Source of the DNA: Talaromyces rugulosus
Taxonomy: Eukaryota; Ascomycota; Eurotiomycetes; Eurotiales; Trichocomaceae
Reading direction: 5' to 3'
Assembly (NCBI RefSeq): GCF_013368755.1
Contig: NC_049565.1
Span: 2,170,001 to 2,234,000 of the forward strand
DNA length: 64,000 bases
Shown here: in pieces, positions 42,678 through 54,967 of the stretch
Layout: every line of letters starts with the position of its first letter
Numbering within the stretch: the first letter of the stretch is position 1
Position numbers and translations under genes: made by a program
Notes under the pieces: model-generated
Told to the model about the DNA's origin: nothing
The model's database searches: none
Seen by the model: only the letters and a program-made list of their open reading frames with translations

Positions 42678-44246
42678 ATGGACCTACATTCTACTGGATG
42701 GGCTACTCATGTGGGCGCCCTGATGCATGAATATCATGTACCTGGTCTCGCTATTGCGATTGTGAATAACGGATCAGTGTCATCAAAAGGCTTTGGAAAC
42801 GCATCGCTCTCTCCGTTGACACCATGTACAGCAGACACAGTGTTCGAGATTGCATCATCTTCAAAGTCGTTTACTGCAGCATCAGTTGCCTTGCTGGTCG
42901 ACGACAATGCTAATTTCCCTGAAGTGCAATACGAAAGCACCATGTCTAGCTTACTTCCAGACGACTTTGTCATGTCGGATCCTGAATACACGAAAAATGT
43001 CACCGTGGCCGATCTCTTGGGCCACCGCAGCGGCCTGCCCGGGTGAGTTGTCAGGCTATTTCTTTATTTATTACTAGAAAAGACCAAGAGCGAAATACAT
43101 TACTGATACGATAAACCTAGTCATGACTATTCTTACATGAGCCCACGAGCAACACACCCAGACGACGCTCGTTCTATTACAAGGAACCTGAGAAATCTGC
43201 CCGTCGCTGCCCCAGTTCGCTCCACATATATCTACTGCAATATTATGTACACCGTATTATCATACCTTGTAGAAGTCAAAAGCAAACTCGGCTGGTCTGA
43301 TTTTCTAGACAAGTATTTCTTCGGCCCCCTCGATATGCAATCGACCGCCTACCAACCGAGCGGCGCCAGAGCCAAGAATCTAGAGGACCGTCTTGCGATG
43401 TCATACTATTGGGATGAAGAGAAGTCGGAATACCTGAGCATTTACACTGCAGAAGACCCCGAGGCGCAAGGTGCGGGTGGAATTTTCACGAGTGTGAATG
43501 ATTTCATCAAGTGGGTCGAGGCTTTGATGAATCACCCGGGCGTTCCTATTAATGACAATATGTACCGAGGTCTTTTGGAAATGCGTACCTTTTCAAACCC
43601 GGGATCGGAGAATCTAGATCCTTATACGTCTACTACATTTTACACTGCCGGGTTGGAAATCTATTACTACAAGGGATACGCCGTGGTGGACCATGACGGC
43701 CATGACAATGGCTGGGGCAGCTACTTCTTCTTCGTTCCTGACTTGCACTTTGGCGCTGTGATTTTTGGAAATTCAGATGGAGCATATCCCCTTTCTGCTT
43801 ATTTGGCCAAAGAACTAGTCCATGAGGTTGTAGACGCAAAGTCATCAGAACGAAATACTATGGACTGGCAATTGGCGCACGCCCTTGTTCTAAATAGAAC
43901 CGAAAGCAAAGACGAGCCTCCAGCAAGCACACCACTGCCACAGGAAACCCCTATCGGGACGTATGTAGGCAAATACTCAAACCAGGGGTATCATGAAATG
44001 GTTGTCGAAATCAAGGACGGTAGCCTCTTCGTCAATGCTACCGAACGCTCAATGGGGTTTACGCTTACATTTGAGCATATTGCCAATCAAACAGAGTACA
44101 TCGCCCATTTGAGTGACTGGCAGGAAGGCGGGGATGATCCTTTGAAAGCCATTTTTGTCTTTGAGGGCGACCATGTGGTAAAGATGGGACTTGATCTGGA
44201 GCCGGATTTGCAAGGCTTGATTTGGTTCGACAAGGTCACAGAATGA
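42678..44246 (+). CDS. Serine beta-lactamase-like hydrolase (class C/DD-peptidase fold)
   Basis: Exons 42678..43042 and 43121..44246 (78-bp GT-AG intron, GTGAGT donor, phase 2) give 496 aa. The fold's three catalytic motifs are visible: SxxK as SSSK in FEIASSSKSFTA, YxN as YCN in TYIYCNIMYT, and a HxG-type HDGHDNG near the end of the catalytic domain. LLGHRSGLPGHDYSY spans the splice junction, confirming it. A C-terminal beta-rich extension (YVGKYSNQGYHEMVVEIKDG) follows. No signal peptide is evident, so an intracellular esterase, transesterase or peptidase role is likely; such fungal proteins include LovD-like acyltransferases, but the substrate cannot be inferred. Confidence 0.9.
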
Positions 44247-46419
44247 GGATCAAATCAAAGAATAGGAAGTGCTGGCTGATTACAAGAAAACCTTATCTTA
44301 CCGAAAGGAGTTCAATATTATGTTGTACACCTTCTAGTCTCAATTTAGCTTTTATACCACCAACTATATATTATTATAATAGACTACAAGGTAAAACTAG
44401 GTCATATAGAGGTATTCAGAATTTATTAATATATAACAGAGTTTCCTTCTATTTCACAAGTGCGATCGAGTAAAATCAAATTTCATAATAAAGTGACCGT
44501 CTGAGACTAAACAGATATCTAGAAGGGTTTGATTGTTTAATTCTTCAGGCTGTTAGCTGCCATGGATTCCGTCCAATCTTTTAATTAAATTCTTATCTTT
44601 TATGACAAGATCATCAGGTATTTTTCGATCAGGAATGAGAAAGTGCGAATCCTACCTTCGTCAGTTTAGTTGAGGGAGGAGAGAATTCCTTACAAGATGC
44701 GAGATACACGAAGACCAAATGCCTGTTTTATCCGCACAGAAGGTCTTAACCCGTCCCGTGTCTCGAGATTTGATGCCAGCAAAGATGTCGGTATTATTAA
44801 GGTAATTCATTTCGTACGCTTTTTTAAGAAGTGTTTGGCTGCGTCAATCTCGTAGCTGCCGTCTTTGTCGAATCAGCAAGCTAGTAAAAACACCCATATT
44901 TTTTAATCTCTGCGGTTGAGATGGAATGGGAGTATTTCCGCCAACCCCCCCCCCTCACCAAAACAAGAATGCTTTTTATGAGCCCCATCTTGAAGAGACT
45001 AATAAGTAGATATACAACACAGTGTCTTAATCAAAAATAAAAATAAAATAAAGAGTAGAATAAGCGGTGCACTTATAAGCATAAAAGATAACATATTAAG
45101 ACTCACCTAAATATTTCCAGTCAACTTTTAAAAATACTTGTGTACACAATCCAGGTTTATCTTTTTAGAGCGGACTGACCTCTTGGATTAATATGGAAGA
45201 CCAGGGTTAACTAGCATATAGAACGTTCAGAATCATTAGAGTTAGACATTATACTTAAGTAATTTCTTGTAGGATTAAAGATTGTTATTACTTTTATTCT
45301 TTATAGCTCGTTCTTCTGCTTCTATCTAGTATCGCCCCGCATTAGTGGCAATAGTAGCACAGACAATATAACTCAGTTATACTATTAAGGTCTAATAAAT
45401 TAAATAATACTAAATAATTAAAGAAGTGAGATAGTTCTAGTAGGAAAGTATTATGTTTACTAACTTTATGCTAAGATACTTAGCTCTTCATAGATAATAT
45501 TCTATTAAGAGACTTTTCGCTAAATAGAATAATAAAAGACAATTTGTAACAATAATACAATTTATATAGGTAGGATTTGCTGAACCATAATTTTATAGAA
45601 TCTAATTAAGAAGAGCCATACAGACAGCTGAACGCAAGATATCTTTTCTAGCTGCACCCTACCGCTCCTCAGGGCGGCAAGCCGCACGAACTAGATCGGG
45701 ACAGGCAACCTCTATCTCGCACGATGTTATCTATGTAGTATTGGAACTTACCAGTAGACACGTTCATCCCTTTTATGCAATGAATTTATTTATTAAAAGT
45801 GTGAATTAATATCAATTAATAGTAATTTAACAGTTCCATCTACAGCGTAGTGACTAGTCATCATCTGATATTTCCCCAACTGAAATTCAAGATCATTGAC
45901 GTTTGTGCTTTGGACAACATTAGAAAATGAATTATTTAAACGTAGCACGGCTATGACCCCGAATTATCATTCATATAAGATGAATCATTCCACGTGGCAT
46001 CCGCCGGAGTTTTGGACGATGCTGAAAAGAAGGTACGCCGCGGACTTGTCATACATTACACAAGATGACCCAAGCGGTAAATACACCGGGTGAAACATCT
46101 CATGAGTCAGAAGGAGAAGGAGAAGAATAAGGAAAATAACGAGTCATACTCGTAGCTAAAGCATTAGATGGCCTCTCTGATGCTGTGGTAAGAGTTATAA
46201 CTATGTCTCTCCCTTTCCATTTTGTTCTTCCTTTTAAACTGCTCCGGATGTCGGTTATGGATCTAAAATAATACTGTATGTATTTCTATTATTATTAAAA
46301 CGTTGCAAGCCATCTTTTATACAGTCCTGTCTTTCAATATCCGATACGCTGACAAGTATGTTATACAGTCACCAACACGCGCACTCCTCCATTAAAGGAC
46401 AACCTACTAGACTATAAGC
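44247..46419. other. AT-rich gene-free region
   Basis: About 2.2 kb of very AT-rich sequence with a C-run at 44946-44954 and one GC-richer patch near 45650-45720. No element ends, coding or RNA genes recognised. It may be old RIP-eroded repeat. Confidence 0.4.
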
Positions 46420-47067
46420 ATGTCTTCCACTGTCAATCCCTCTAATACAAAAGGTGCCGATGTTTATGAGGCCTCTGGCCTCCCAGCATCCTTTAACAAA
46501 ACCAAAACGCTCACTGAGGTCCACTCATTAGTCTCCCTTGGTGTGGTAGAAGAATCCAAAATTATGCTGCGTTTGAGAGATGCGAGTCTGCAATGCCAAG
46601 CAATAGCAACTACTTCTTCAATCAGCAAGCAGTACGTGGTCATGATCATCCAAGAAAGTCTCGTGGCACTGTACCGCATTGAGCATTACTCCAGTACACT
46701 CAATCAAGTGCCATTCTGGGTCGATTTCTTCGTGAAAGAGCTCGAGAAAATTACCGGCATAAATGTTACTAGCGAAAAGGAATTTGGGGGTGGATTTAGC
46801 ATGATCTTTGCCGCGCGAGAGCTCGACGAGCTCGATGACGGGTATCATGAAGTCTACCTGACACTCGGACAAGCATTGCAGGAGAAATTCGGCTTCCCAC
46901 AGGTTACTTGTTACAGGTACAAAACTGGGTCTGCATTGCACGCTGCATTCATAGGAAGCCCCGACAAAATGCCTCATTGTTATGAGGTGGAACGAGGTGG
47001 AAACATACCACCTACGACTATCAACTATATGGAGATGCCAGTGACGGACTATTCATTGGCTAATTGA
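46420..47067 (+). CDS. Uncharacterised 215-aa protein
   Basis: A single uninterrupted frame from ATG 46420. There is no signal peptide, transmembrane helix or motif I recognise. The C-terminal half has a regular alpha/beta pattern (FWVDFFVKELEKITGINV ... EVYLTLGQALQEKFGFPQVTCYRYK). Codon use and length argue for a real gene although it is isolated between AT-rich stretches. No function is assigned. Confidence 0.6.
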   Translation: MSSTVNPSNTKGADVYEASGLPASFNKTKTLTEVHSLVSLGVVEESKIMLRLRDASLQCQAIATTSSISKQYVVMIIQESLVALYRIEHYSSTLNQVPFWVDFFVKELEKITGINVTSEKEFGGGFSMIFAARELDELDDGYHEVYLTLGQALQEKFGFPQVTCYRYKTGSALHAAFIGSPDKMPHCYEVERGGNIPPTTINYMEMPVTDYSLAN

Positions 47068-47556
47068 TATCGGGAATATTGAGTGCCTCAGGTTTCCTCA
47101 ATATTATATACCTTCCTTCTTTCCATACTATTTTCTAGTTTCTTGTTAAAATCCGGTACTGATGGTGGTGAGATCCTGCCTTGTCCTTAGGGGTCGCCAG
47201 TCTACATAAAACACATATTTCCGATTGACTCGGATCTCCTATGTATCTATATCCATAAATTTAGTTAGATTGCTTAATTTTAATTAATCATTGAGTTTTT
47301 TTTTCTTCTCTTTATTTTCTGTTGAGTTGACCAAGAATGACTCACTTTGACCTTTGGTGATTGGCCAATTCACCGGGTGTATGCGAGGACAACATATTTC
47401 ACTACGAAGGGATCAATGATTCTTCCCTCACATGTTACTATAAGTTCAACGGTCCTACTATTTATCATCTTTCTTAATTATAAGTCCAACTCAACATTGA
47501 AATCTGGTGAAATACCCATCCATAGCAAAGGGAAACATCCGAATATAAAAGAGAAC
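47068..47556. other. Intergenic region
   Basis: 3' flank of the unknown gene and promoter of the ABC-F gene; a T-rich tract lies at 47297-47320. No other feature seen. Confidence 0.45.
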
Positions 47557-50136
47557 ATGACCGACTCCGGACCCACTATTATTGCGACATGCAAGCAAAC
47601 ACGATTCCACCTCCTCGACGACAGACCATCGCAGGAGGTATGTCGTGCATTCTTATAGATTGATGTATTTCAATTCCTAACAGACATTACCGTGCCAGGT
47701 CGACATTCAGGGTCTCAACATCGTCGTCCGATCCTCTCACCAAGCCAGCGACACTAATACCACAGACAAAAAGCCCAAGGCGTCCAAATCAAAATCAAAG
47801 TCCGACGGGCTAGAACTTATTTCAAATGCAGATCTCAGACTCAAGGCTGGCGTTCATTATGGCCTGGTTGGGCGAAATGGGACCGGAAAATCTAGTAAGC
47901 TTGGAAGTTCCTAAACATGAGAATAAATATAAAAAAAGATGACTTCTCAACTAATTACAATTTATAGCTATCCTCAGGGCAATGGCTGAGAAGCTTATTC
48001 CAGGAATATCATATCTGACCAGGATTGCTATCTTGCAACAGACAGATGCTGAAATCAAAGATGAAGATCCCAGTGGTATTAGCGATACTACGAGGGATAA
48101 ATTGTCCATATCCGACAGTGACAAGGGAAAGACTGTTTTGGAACAGGTTATGGCTTGTGACGATTTGAGGAACGAGACTAAAAGGAAGGTTGACAGTGAG
48201 TATCCTTCCATCCAACTTGATAAAAGGCTTATTGACAATGTCTTGCAGTTCTCTCGAGAAGTGTAGAGAATGAAGAAGACTCCTTGGCACCTGTGTTGGC
48301 AATAAGAAAGCTCCGCCACGAGCAGTTACAAAAGCAACTTTTTCTAGCGCAAAAAAATGCACACTTGAGAAGTGGTTCAAGGGGCCTACAGGCCAGAAAG
48401 GAGCTTAAAGCTATTGAGGCTAAAGTCGCTATCTCGCAAAACTTGCTAGACCAAGATCCAACGTCCATCGATGCCGAAACTATTACAATCGACACCAAAG
48501 CTGCAGTTGATCTAATGGAGGAACTTCAATCTCAGTATGATACAGTCAGTTGATCCCATGGCAACAAAAGTACAGGTTTCCCGCTGATATATGATGTAGA
48601 TCAAAGTAGTCGATATAGAGCAACAAGCCCGCAAAGTACTGTTCGGCTTGGGGTTCAAAGAAGCAAGTCTTAGCAAGCCATTTGGGACGCTATCCGGTGG
48701 CTGGCGAATGCGGTGCATGCTAGCTGGGATTCTTATTCAAAATCCAGATATAATGATTCTGGACGAGCCGACCAATTTCCTCGACCTGCTTGGGGTGATG
48801 TGGCTTGAAAATTACCTCAAACAGATTCGAGAATCATCGAGCACAACCTTGGTTCTTGTGTCTCACGATCGAGCGTTCATTAATGCAGTCTGCGAAGAGC
48901 TGGTTATTCTACGTGACCAAAGCCTGACCTATTTCAAGGGCAATCTCGCAGCGTACGAGGAGAATTTTGAATACCAAAAACTTTACTGGGGTCGAATGAA
49001 AGAAGCACAGGAAAAGCAGGTGGCGCATATGGAGGCCACCATCCGCGAGAATACAAAGATCGGCAAGAAAACGGGAGATGATAATAAGCTGCGGATGGCC
49101 AAATCTCGTCAGAAAAAGATTGATGATCGAATGGGCGTGCAAGTAAGCGCTAATGGTGGCCGATTCAAATTGAATCGAGACATGGTAGGGTGGCACGATA
49201 ACGCGAGAGCAGAAATTGAAGTGCCCAAGGACGAAAAGGGCATATTTATTCACTTACCAGATGCGCCGGATTTGAGATTCCCGGGACCCCTGATCTCGCT
49301 TGAAAATATCACTTTTAGGTACAAGCGTACTACCCCGGTGGTCCTCAACGATATCAATCTCACCATTCACCTCGGTGACCGGGTGGGCATAATGGGTCTC
49401 AACGGCTGTGGCAAGTCCACGCTTCTGCAGCTGCTGACGGGGCAGAGGGAGCCAGGCAGTGTCGGAAAGGTCACGCGCCATCCGAGGCTGAAGATTGGAT
49501 ACTACGCGCAAAACTCGGTGGGCGATCTGCAGAAAGAGGGCCACGCAGACCCGGCGTTGACAGCGCTTTCCACGATGATACGTGAAGTTGACGGCCAATG
49601 CAATGAAGGCGAGGTCAGAGGGCTGTTGGCCTCTTTGGGTCTGCCTGGTCGAATTGCATCTGATGTGCCTGTTTTTCGCTTATCTGGAGGGCAACTGGTA
49701 TGTAACCCCTCATAAATCAACCACGTCACAGATCTCTCTGACTGGATGATTCTCTTAGGTTCGGCTGGCGATGGCAAAAATCCTTTGGAATCCGCCTCAC
49801 CTGCTAGTGCTAGATGAAGTTACCACCCATCTTGATTTCCACACGGTCACAGCACTCGCATCTGCGCTGTCGACGTTCAATGGCGCCATCTTAATAGTCT
49901 CGCACGACCGCTTCCTGGTGAGGTCTGTGGTGGAAGGAAAGCGGGACGCAGAAGCAAAGCTGAACGATGACTTTGAAGCCGAGGACGACGATGATCAAGA
50001 AGACAATGACCAAGGGCCAAGGCGAAGGGTGGTGTATGTCTTGAAGACAGGGAAACTGGTTGAACAGGGTGACGGGGTGGCGCAATTCGAGAACAGCTTA
50101 GAAAAGCGCGTCCAGAAGATGCTGGCTGACAGATAG
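47557..50136 (+). CDS. ABC-F family ATPase (translation-associated type)
   Basis: Six exons: 47557..47637, 47699..47894, 47968..48195, 48249..48544, 48600..49697 and 49759..50136, all GT-AG and frame-consistent, giving 758 aa. Two ABC modules without membrane segments: Walker A GRNGTGKST (split by intron 2) and GLNGCGKST; signature LSGGWRMR and LSGGQ-VRLA (split by the last intron); Walker B IMILDEPTNFLD and LLVLDEVTTHLD. The linker between modules is helical and charged (YEENFEYQKLYWGRMKEAQEKQ), typical of ABC-F ribosome-associated ATPases. There is no GCN1-binding N-terminal domain, so it is not a simple GCN20 counterpart; ARB1/New1-like roles are possible. Unusual points are an acidic insertion late in module 2 and LDEVTTHLD instead of LDEPTNHLD. 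Confidence 0.9.
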
Positions 50137-50442
50137 CCACGGCCACTGGCAATCTGTATGTTGAACAGTGTCGATTAATTTGCAGATATCACCCATCATA
50201 TCATTCTAGTCGTAGAGTGTAAAGTGGTAGATTGCAAGTTAATATGCAGCGAGTTGTATAGTGGAACCTCTTATCGGTGATATCCAATACGTCGCTGGTC
50301 ATTGGCTGCAGCCGGGCGTAGGTGGGGAAGAAGCAGTCGTCGTCAGTTCGCGCCGAGAATGTTCGCTCTTCAACTTCAACCTGACCGTCGATAATGACGA
50401 TATGACCGCATCGACTCTTTTATAGCACTCTTATTGCGAACC
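50137..50442. promoter_or_regulatory. Promoter and leader of cnxABC
   Basis: 306 bp between the ABC-F stop and the cnxABC ATG. A short upstream ORF starts at about 50402 (ATGACCGCATCG, 7 codons, out of frame with the main ATG) and may dampen translation. Confidence 0.4.
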
Positions 50443-52651
50443 ATGGCTGCACCAGCCTTGCAAAGGCGGGCGTTTCGCCTCCTCCGGACTCGGAGTCTGC
50501 GGGGTACAGCAGTCTGTGGCACGACGACGACATTCTCGCAGACTCGACGACACAGCTCGACAGCAGAAGCTGCCACAGAACACACTGTTTCTTCACATAC
50601 ATACCCACCTGCCGATTCCTCGCCGCCGTCACAAAAAGCCGCTCTCAAGTCTGCGAAACCGTTCTCCGAGTTCCTTACGGATACATTTGACCGCCAGCAT
50701 GACTATCTCCGCATCAGCATTACCGAGAAGTGCAACTTGCGTTGTCTGTACTGTATGCCGGAAGAAGGAGTCCCGCTGTCGCCGCCGGCGCATATGTTAA
50801 CAACCCCGGAAATTGTATACCTGGCGTCGCTGTTCGTTTCACAGGGAGTCACCAAAATCCGGCTGACGGGCGGCGAGCCCACGATTCGCAAGGATATACT
50901 TCCCATGATGCAGGCGATTGGTAATACCCGACGAGATGGTCTACGGGAGTTGTGTCTGACTACAAATGGGTTAACGCTGCACCGGAAACTGGACGCCATG
51001 GCCGAGGCGGGACTGACGGGTGTTAACCTCAGCCTAGACACCCTAGACCCATTCCAGTTCCAGATCATGACGCGCCGCAAGGGATTCGATGCAGTTATGA
51101 AGAGCATCACTCGGATTGAGGAGATGAACAAGTATGGGGCTAGCATCAAGCTCAAAATCAACTGCGTCGTGATGCGCGGCCTCAACGAACGCGAGATCAT
51201 CCCGTTTGTAGAGATGGGCCGTGAAAAGGCGATAGAAGTGCGGTTTATTGAATATATGCCATTTGACGGCAACAAGTGGAGTAAAGGGAAGATGGTCCCT
51301 TATCAGGAAATGCTCACCACCATTCGAGAAAAGTATCCCACGCTGGAAAAAGTAGACGATCACAAAAATGACACGAGCAAGACGTACCGTGTACCTGGCT
51401 TTGAGGGAAAAGTCGGGTTCATCACAAGCATGACACACAATTTCTGCGGCACCTGCAATCGCCTGCGGATTACATCAGACGGTAATCTCAAGGTGTGTCT
51501 GCACGGCAATGCAGAAGTCTCCCTGAGAGACCTCATCCGGAAAGAAAACAACAATCTTCCAATCGACGAACAAGCGATGCACGCCCTCGACCTACTCGAA
51601 TCAGGCCGCCGAGCAGCCCAAATCCACGACGACGGCGGTGTGGTCATCAACGAGCGCGAGCGCGAACTGCTCAATGTTATTGGCATGGCAGTCAAACGGA
51701 AAAAGGCCAAACACGCAGGCATCGGACAGTTGGAGAATATGAAAAATCGGCCTATGATATTGATTGGTGGGTAGTTCTATCAATCTCTTTTTATTTATGA
51801 CTAGCATGCGTGCGGGGGGTATTGGCGTATATATGATGATACCTGTTGTGTGAATATATGACTTGCATATTTGTCTTCATCTCCTGGCTTTTATTTTGGT
51901 TCTCGCTCTCAATGGCGTAAAGACTGACAAGAGAAATCGCGTAGATAAATCTTCACATTTTGTCAGTCCGGTATCATCATCTCGCCCAAGACCGTGGTCT
52001 AGTATTCCACTGCACACCCTCCCTCTCGCCAATCCCTCATCGTACCTGCAATCACGGAAATACAAAACCAAATCCACCAGCAACAAACCCCCCGAAGACG
52101 AAACCACCAAAATCAACCACCGAGATCTGCCACATCTCAACACAAAAGGCGAAATGCACATGACCAACGTCGGCTCCAAACCCATTACACAGCGGTACGC
52201 GCGCGCCACTTGTGTCGTCCAGTTTACCAACGCAAAGACATATGCTGCGCTAAAGGGCACGGGAGAAGCATATACTCTGGCCAAGGGGGATGTGTTTGCG
52301 GCGGCAAGAATGGCAGGGATTATGGCAGCGAAGAGGACGCCGGATATTGTGCCGTTGTGTCATCCGAGTATTGGCATTGATAGTGTGAGCATCGATGTTG
52401 TTCTTGTGGGGGGTCAGAATGATAGTAGTAGTATGAAATATGGTGCTGTCGAGGTCGTCGCGACGGTTACAAGTGAAGGGCGCACCGGAGTCGAGATGGA
52501 GGCCATGACTGCGGTGATGGGGGCTGCATTGACGGTGTATGATATGTGCAAGGCCAACGACAAGGGGATTGTCATCGGGGGAGTGAAACTGCTCGAGAAA
52601 ATGGGAGGGAAGAGCGGGTTGTGGAAGAGAGAAGATAATAGCATTCTGTAA
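50443..52651 (+). CDS. cnxABC: Molybdenum cofactor biosynthesis MoaA-MoaC fusion protein (cnxABC type)
   Basis: Makes cyclic pyranopterin monophosphate from GTP, the first step of molybdenum cofactor synthesis. Exons 50443..51770 and 51967..52651 give 670 aa. A basic, Ser/Arg-rich N-terminus suggests mitochondrial import. The MoaA part has the radical-SAM cluster KCNLRCLYCMP and the C-terminal 4Fe-4S motif NFCGTCNRLRITSDGNLKVC. It ends in ILIGG, where the intron lies; the second exon starts PVSSS and leads through a basic linker to MoaC (TNVGSKPITQRYARA, IVPLCHPS, EGRTGVEMEAMTAV). The ATG at 50443 is the first in frame. In Aspergillus nidulans the equivalent gene is cnxABC. If the 196-bp intron is kept, translation stops right after Gly-Gly. 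Confidence 0.9.
51771..51966 (+). other. cnxABC intron between MoaA and MoaC parts
   Basis: A 196-bp intron (GTAGTT donor, GACTGAC branch-like site, TTTGTCAG acceptor), longer than the other introns here. Splicing in phase 2 fuses the domains; retention gives GGG-TAG, ending MoaA exactly at its Gly-Gly tail. Confidence 0.65.
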
Positions 52652-52794
52652 TTAACTAATGGTAAATAAAAAGACTCCGCGCAATGCATGAGTGCTAGAC
52701 TAAACAGAAACAGCATAACTCCAGCACCGTCACGTCCCCGTGAATATAATTAGGTGAAAATCAAATAGAACGCAAAAATAGAAAAAGAAAAGGC

Positions 52795-53832
52795 CTAAGA
52801 ATGCTTGGTATAGCAGCCCTTGCACCTCAGCATCACCCGGTCACTCATCGGACCATACACCTGCGGTCCAGCCCCAAATACCTTTCCACAATTACGACAG
52901 TTGTGGTGCGAAGCCAGGCTCTCCATCAGATGCGTGTCACGCTTCTGCAGTTTGGCCAACGACTCCCGCAGCTGCTGCGACTCTGCCTTTTTAATCTCGA
53001 GCACGGCGGTCCGCTGGTCTTCGACTGCTTTGCGGGAGCGCAGGTCGGCTTCCTCCTTGTACGCGCGCAGCAGTTCAAAGGCGCATTGGCCCATTTCAGC
53101 GAGCACCAGGGCCATTTCGGGCTGCACGAGGAGCGCGTTGAGGTTCTGGACGCAGTAGTCAATCAGCACAGGGCGTAGCGAGGCCTCGTTGTTGGGGGTG
53201 CACGTGTACACAATCTGGACAATCAGGGGAATGTCCAGATTTTCGACGGGAGTGCGGTGCAGCTGGTTGCGAAACATCTTGGACGATACTTCTTTCAGGT
53301 CGCGGATATCGAACTTGTCGCCGGCCGCGTAGAGCTGGACGTGGGCGAGGATGTCGTCGGTCGTGGCTGGACGGCCCTGGCGGCGGCTCTCATCGTCATT
53401 TTCAGAGTCGACCGACGAGTCACAGCTTCCCTCTGCAGCTGGGGCGCTTTCTATCGAGGCTATTATCAGTATGAAAAATCGTATGAGACTCGAGATAATG
53501 ACTCGAGATTAAAGAGACCAACCGTCTGCTGGCGACCCCGCAATCTTATCAGTCTCGTAGATGCCGGTGTACAGAAAGGCTAGCACGGACTGGAACACAT
53601 CTGGGTCCTCATCGACGAGATCCAGCTTCTGGGAGATGCCCTCTTTAAAGTTTTCCTTGCACAGGACGCGGAAATAGCTCGACTTGGGGCAGATCACCAG
53701 CCGGTGGACGTGAAAGTCGCGGCCGCTGCAGCTGATGAGAAAGTCGGAATACTCGCCGCTCTCCAGGTAGCGCCCCCACATGTCGGCGATGGCTCCTCGA
53801 GGCCGCTCTAAGTAGTCATCTGTCAATGCCAT
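52795..53832 (-). CDS. BTB/POZ domain protein with C-terminal CxxC zinc motif
   Basis: Exons 53832..53523 and 53459..52795 (63-bp intron, phase 1) give 324 aa. The BTB domain (about residues 25-150) has YSDFLISCSGRDFHVHRLVIC and VFQSVLAFLYTGIY, with an acidic Ser-rich loop (CDSSVDSENDDESRRQ) inserted before the last helices. A long charged helix follows (EEADLRSRKAVEDQRTAVLE), then a compact CxxC...CxxC pair (NCRNCGKVF ... LRCKGC) near the C-terminus that may bind zinc. BTB proteins of this kind are common in fungi and often act as adaptors for cullin-3 or as dimerisation modules; the partner is unknown. Confidence 0.88.
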
Positions 53833-54967
53833 GTTGTTGTGGGCGTGTCATTGGGGGAGAGGAAGATGGAATGGAGTGGGAGACGTACTGCGACGGAGTA
53901 GATCAGGAGCCGGGCGAGGGGAGGAGAGAGGGGACTGTTCTGCCAATCACCGGGCCACCGGAAAATGCCGCAGCTCCAGCCAGCAGACGCTATCCTGCTT
54001 GCTTGTTCTCCTGTTGTGTTTTCTTCTCTTGAATTTCAAGATGGTAAGATGATACGAGGGCAGCAGTGAAGAGCTGGTGTTTTGGCCAGTGTTTCCCCGC
54101 AGGCGGTGGCAGAGAAAGAGACCAGAAACCAAAGACTGGACTATTAATAATAATGACAAGCCATGACATGGCATCGGACCCAGACGCCCGTCGACCGCAA
54201 TACTAAGGCAATTAATCCATCATCCTCATAATATTAACCACAAAGGAGCCACACCACCCGGCCAGGATAGCAGCGCGCAGGCAGAGACCCGAGCGGGGGG
54301 GAGGCGGTGCGTCCTCCAGCGCGGGGCAGGCTTCAGCAAGCAGGCAAATGACAAGTCAAAGCCCTGTTGAGTATTTCTTGGCCAAGCGGAGAACTGGCCA
54401 CACAAGGCGAGGCTAGGCAGGGCAGAGAACGACCGCGCGCCTCTAGAGCTGCAGCCGTCGCGCGCTGTGGCGGTTGTGCATGCAGCGCGGCCATGGCTGT
54501 CCTCGCGGTGGTGTATTTTCTCCAGGACGAGCTGGAAATCGGTTCCCTGGCAGAAACCATAGCAGGGAAAGGTGTTATATGTTATAATGTTGAGATTGAC
54601 GGCAGACTGGATACTATGCGCGATATCTTGCTCGTGTTGACCTGTGGTGTTTACGTCACACTAGCACGCTTCTCCGCAGGTGCCAAGCGCCAAGAGATAA
54701 GCCAGTGTTGGCACTGTCGAGTACAGTCAGTACAGCATCAGGTTGCTAGTCAGTGCTATCAGGGCTAGTTAGGGCTAGCATGGGCTGAGGGCAATTGTCG
54801 TTGGACTATTTTGCTGCATTTCAGCTCAATCTTGGCGGTTTATCGAACAATTTGCATACGGCTGATCACGTGCGGTCTCTCTTGGATTTCCCGTTTGGGT
54901 TTAGTCCGGTATCGTCATCGATATGTATTTTTTAGATCTATCAACAATTATTCACCCTACATTATTG
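53833..54967. other. GC-rich region between BTB and GNAT genes
   Basis: About 1.1 kb holding the BTB promoter and the 3' flank of the acetyltransferase gene. The open frames here (for example around 54367-54768) have no family motif and shadow GC-rich sequence. Nothing else recognised. Confidence 0.45.

Noticed and set aside
47347..47556. N-terminal extension of the ABC-F protein
   Set aside because: The frame is open but AT-rich with no ABC-F similarity; the ATG at 47557 gives a sensible start.
50703..51722. Long antisense frames within cnxABC
   Set aside because: Shadows of the GC-rich MoaA coding sequence; no recognisable protein.
51863..52651. MoaC as a separate gene starting at 51863
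   Set aside because: The splice from 51770 to 51967 joins in phase and matches the fungal fusion architecture; the upstream residues read as intron. A separate or bicistronic start remains possible but is second choice.
54367..54768. 133-codon frame between BTB and GNAT genes
   Set aside because: GC-rich with Arg/Ala-rich low complexity, no motif; lies in the promoter of the BTB gene.
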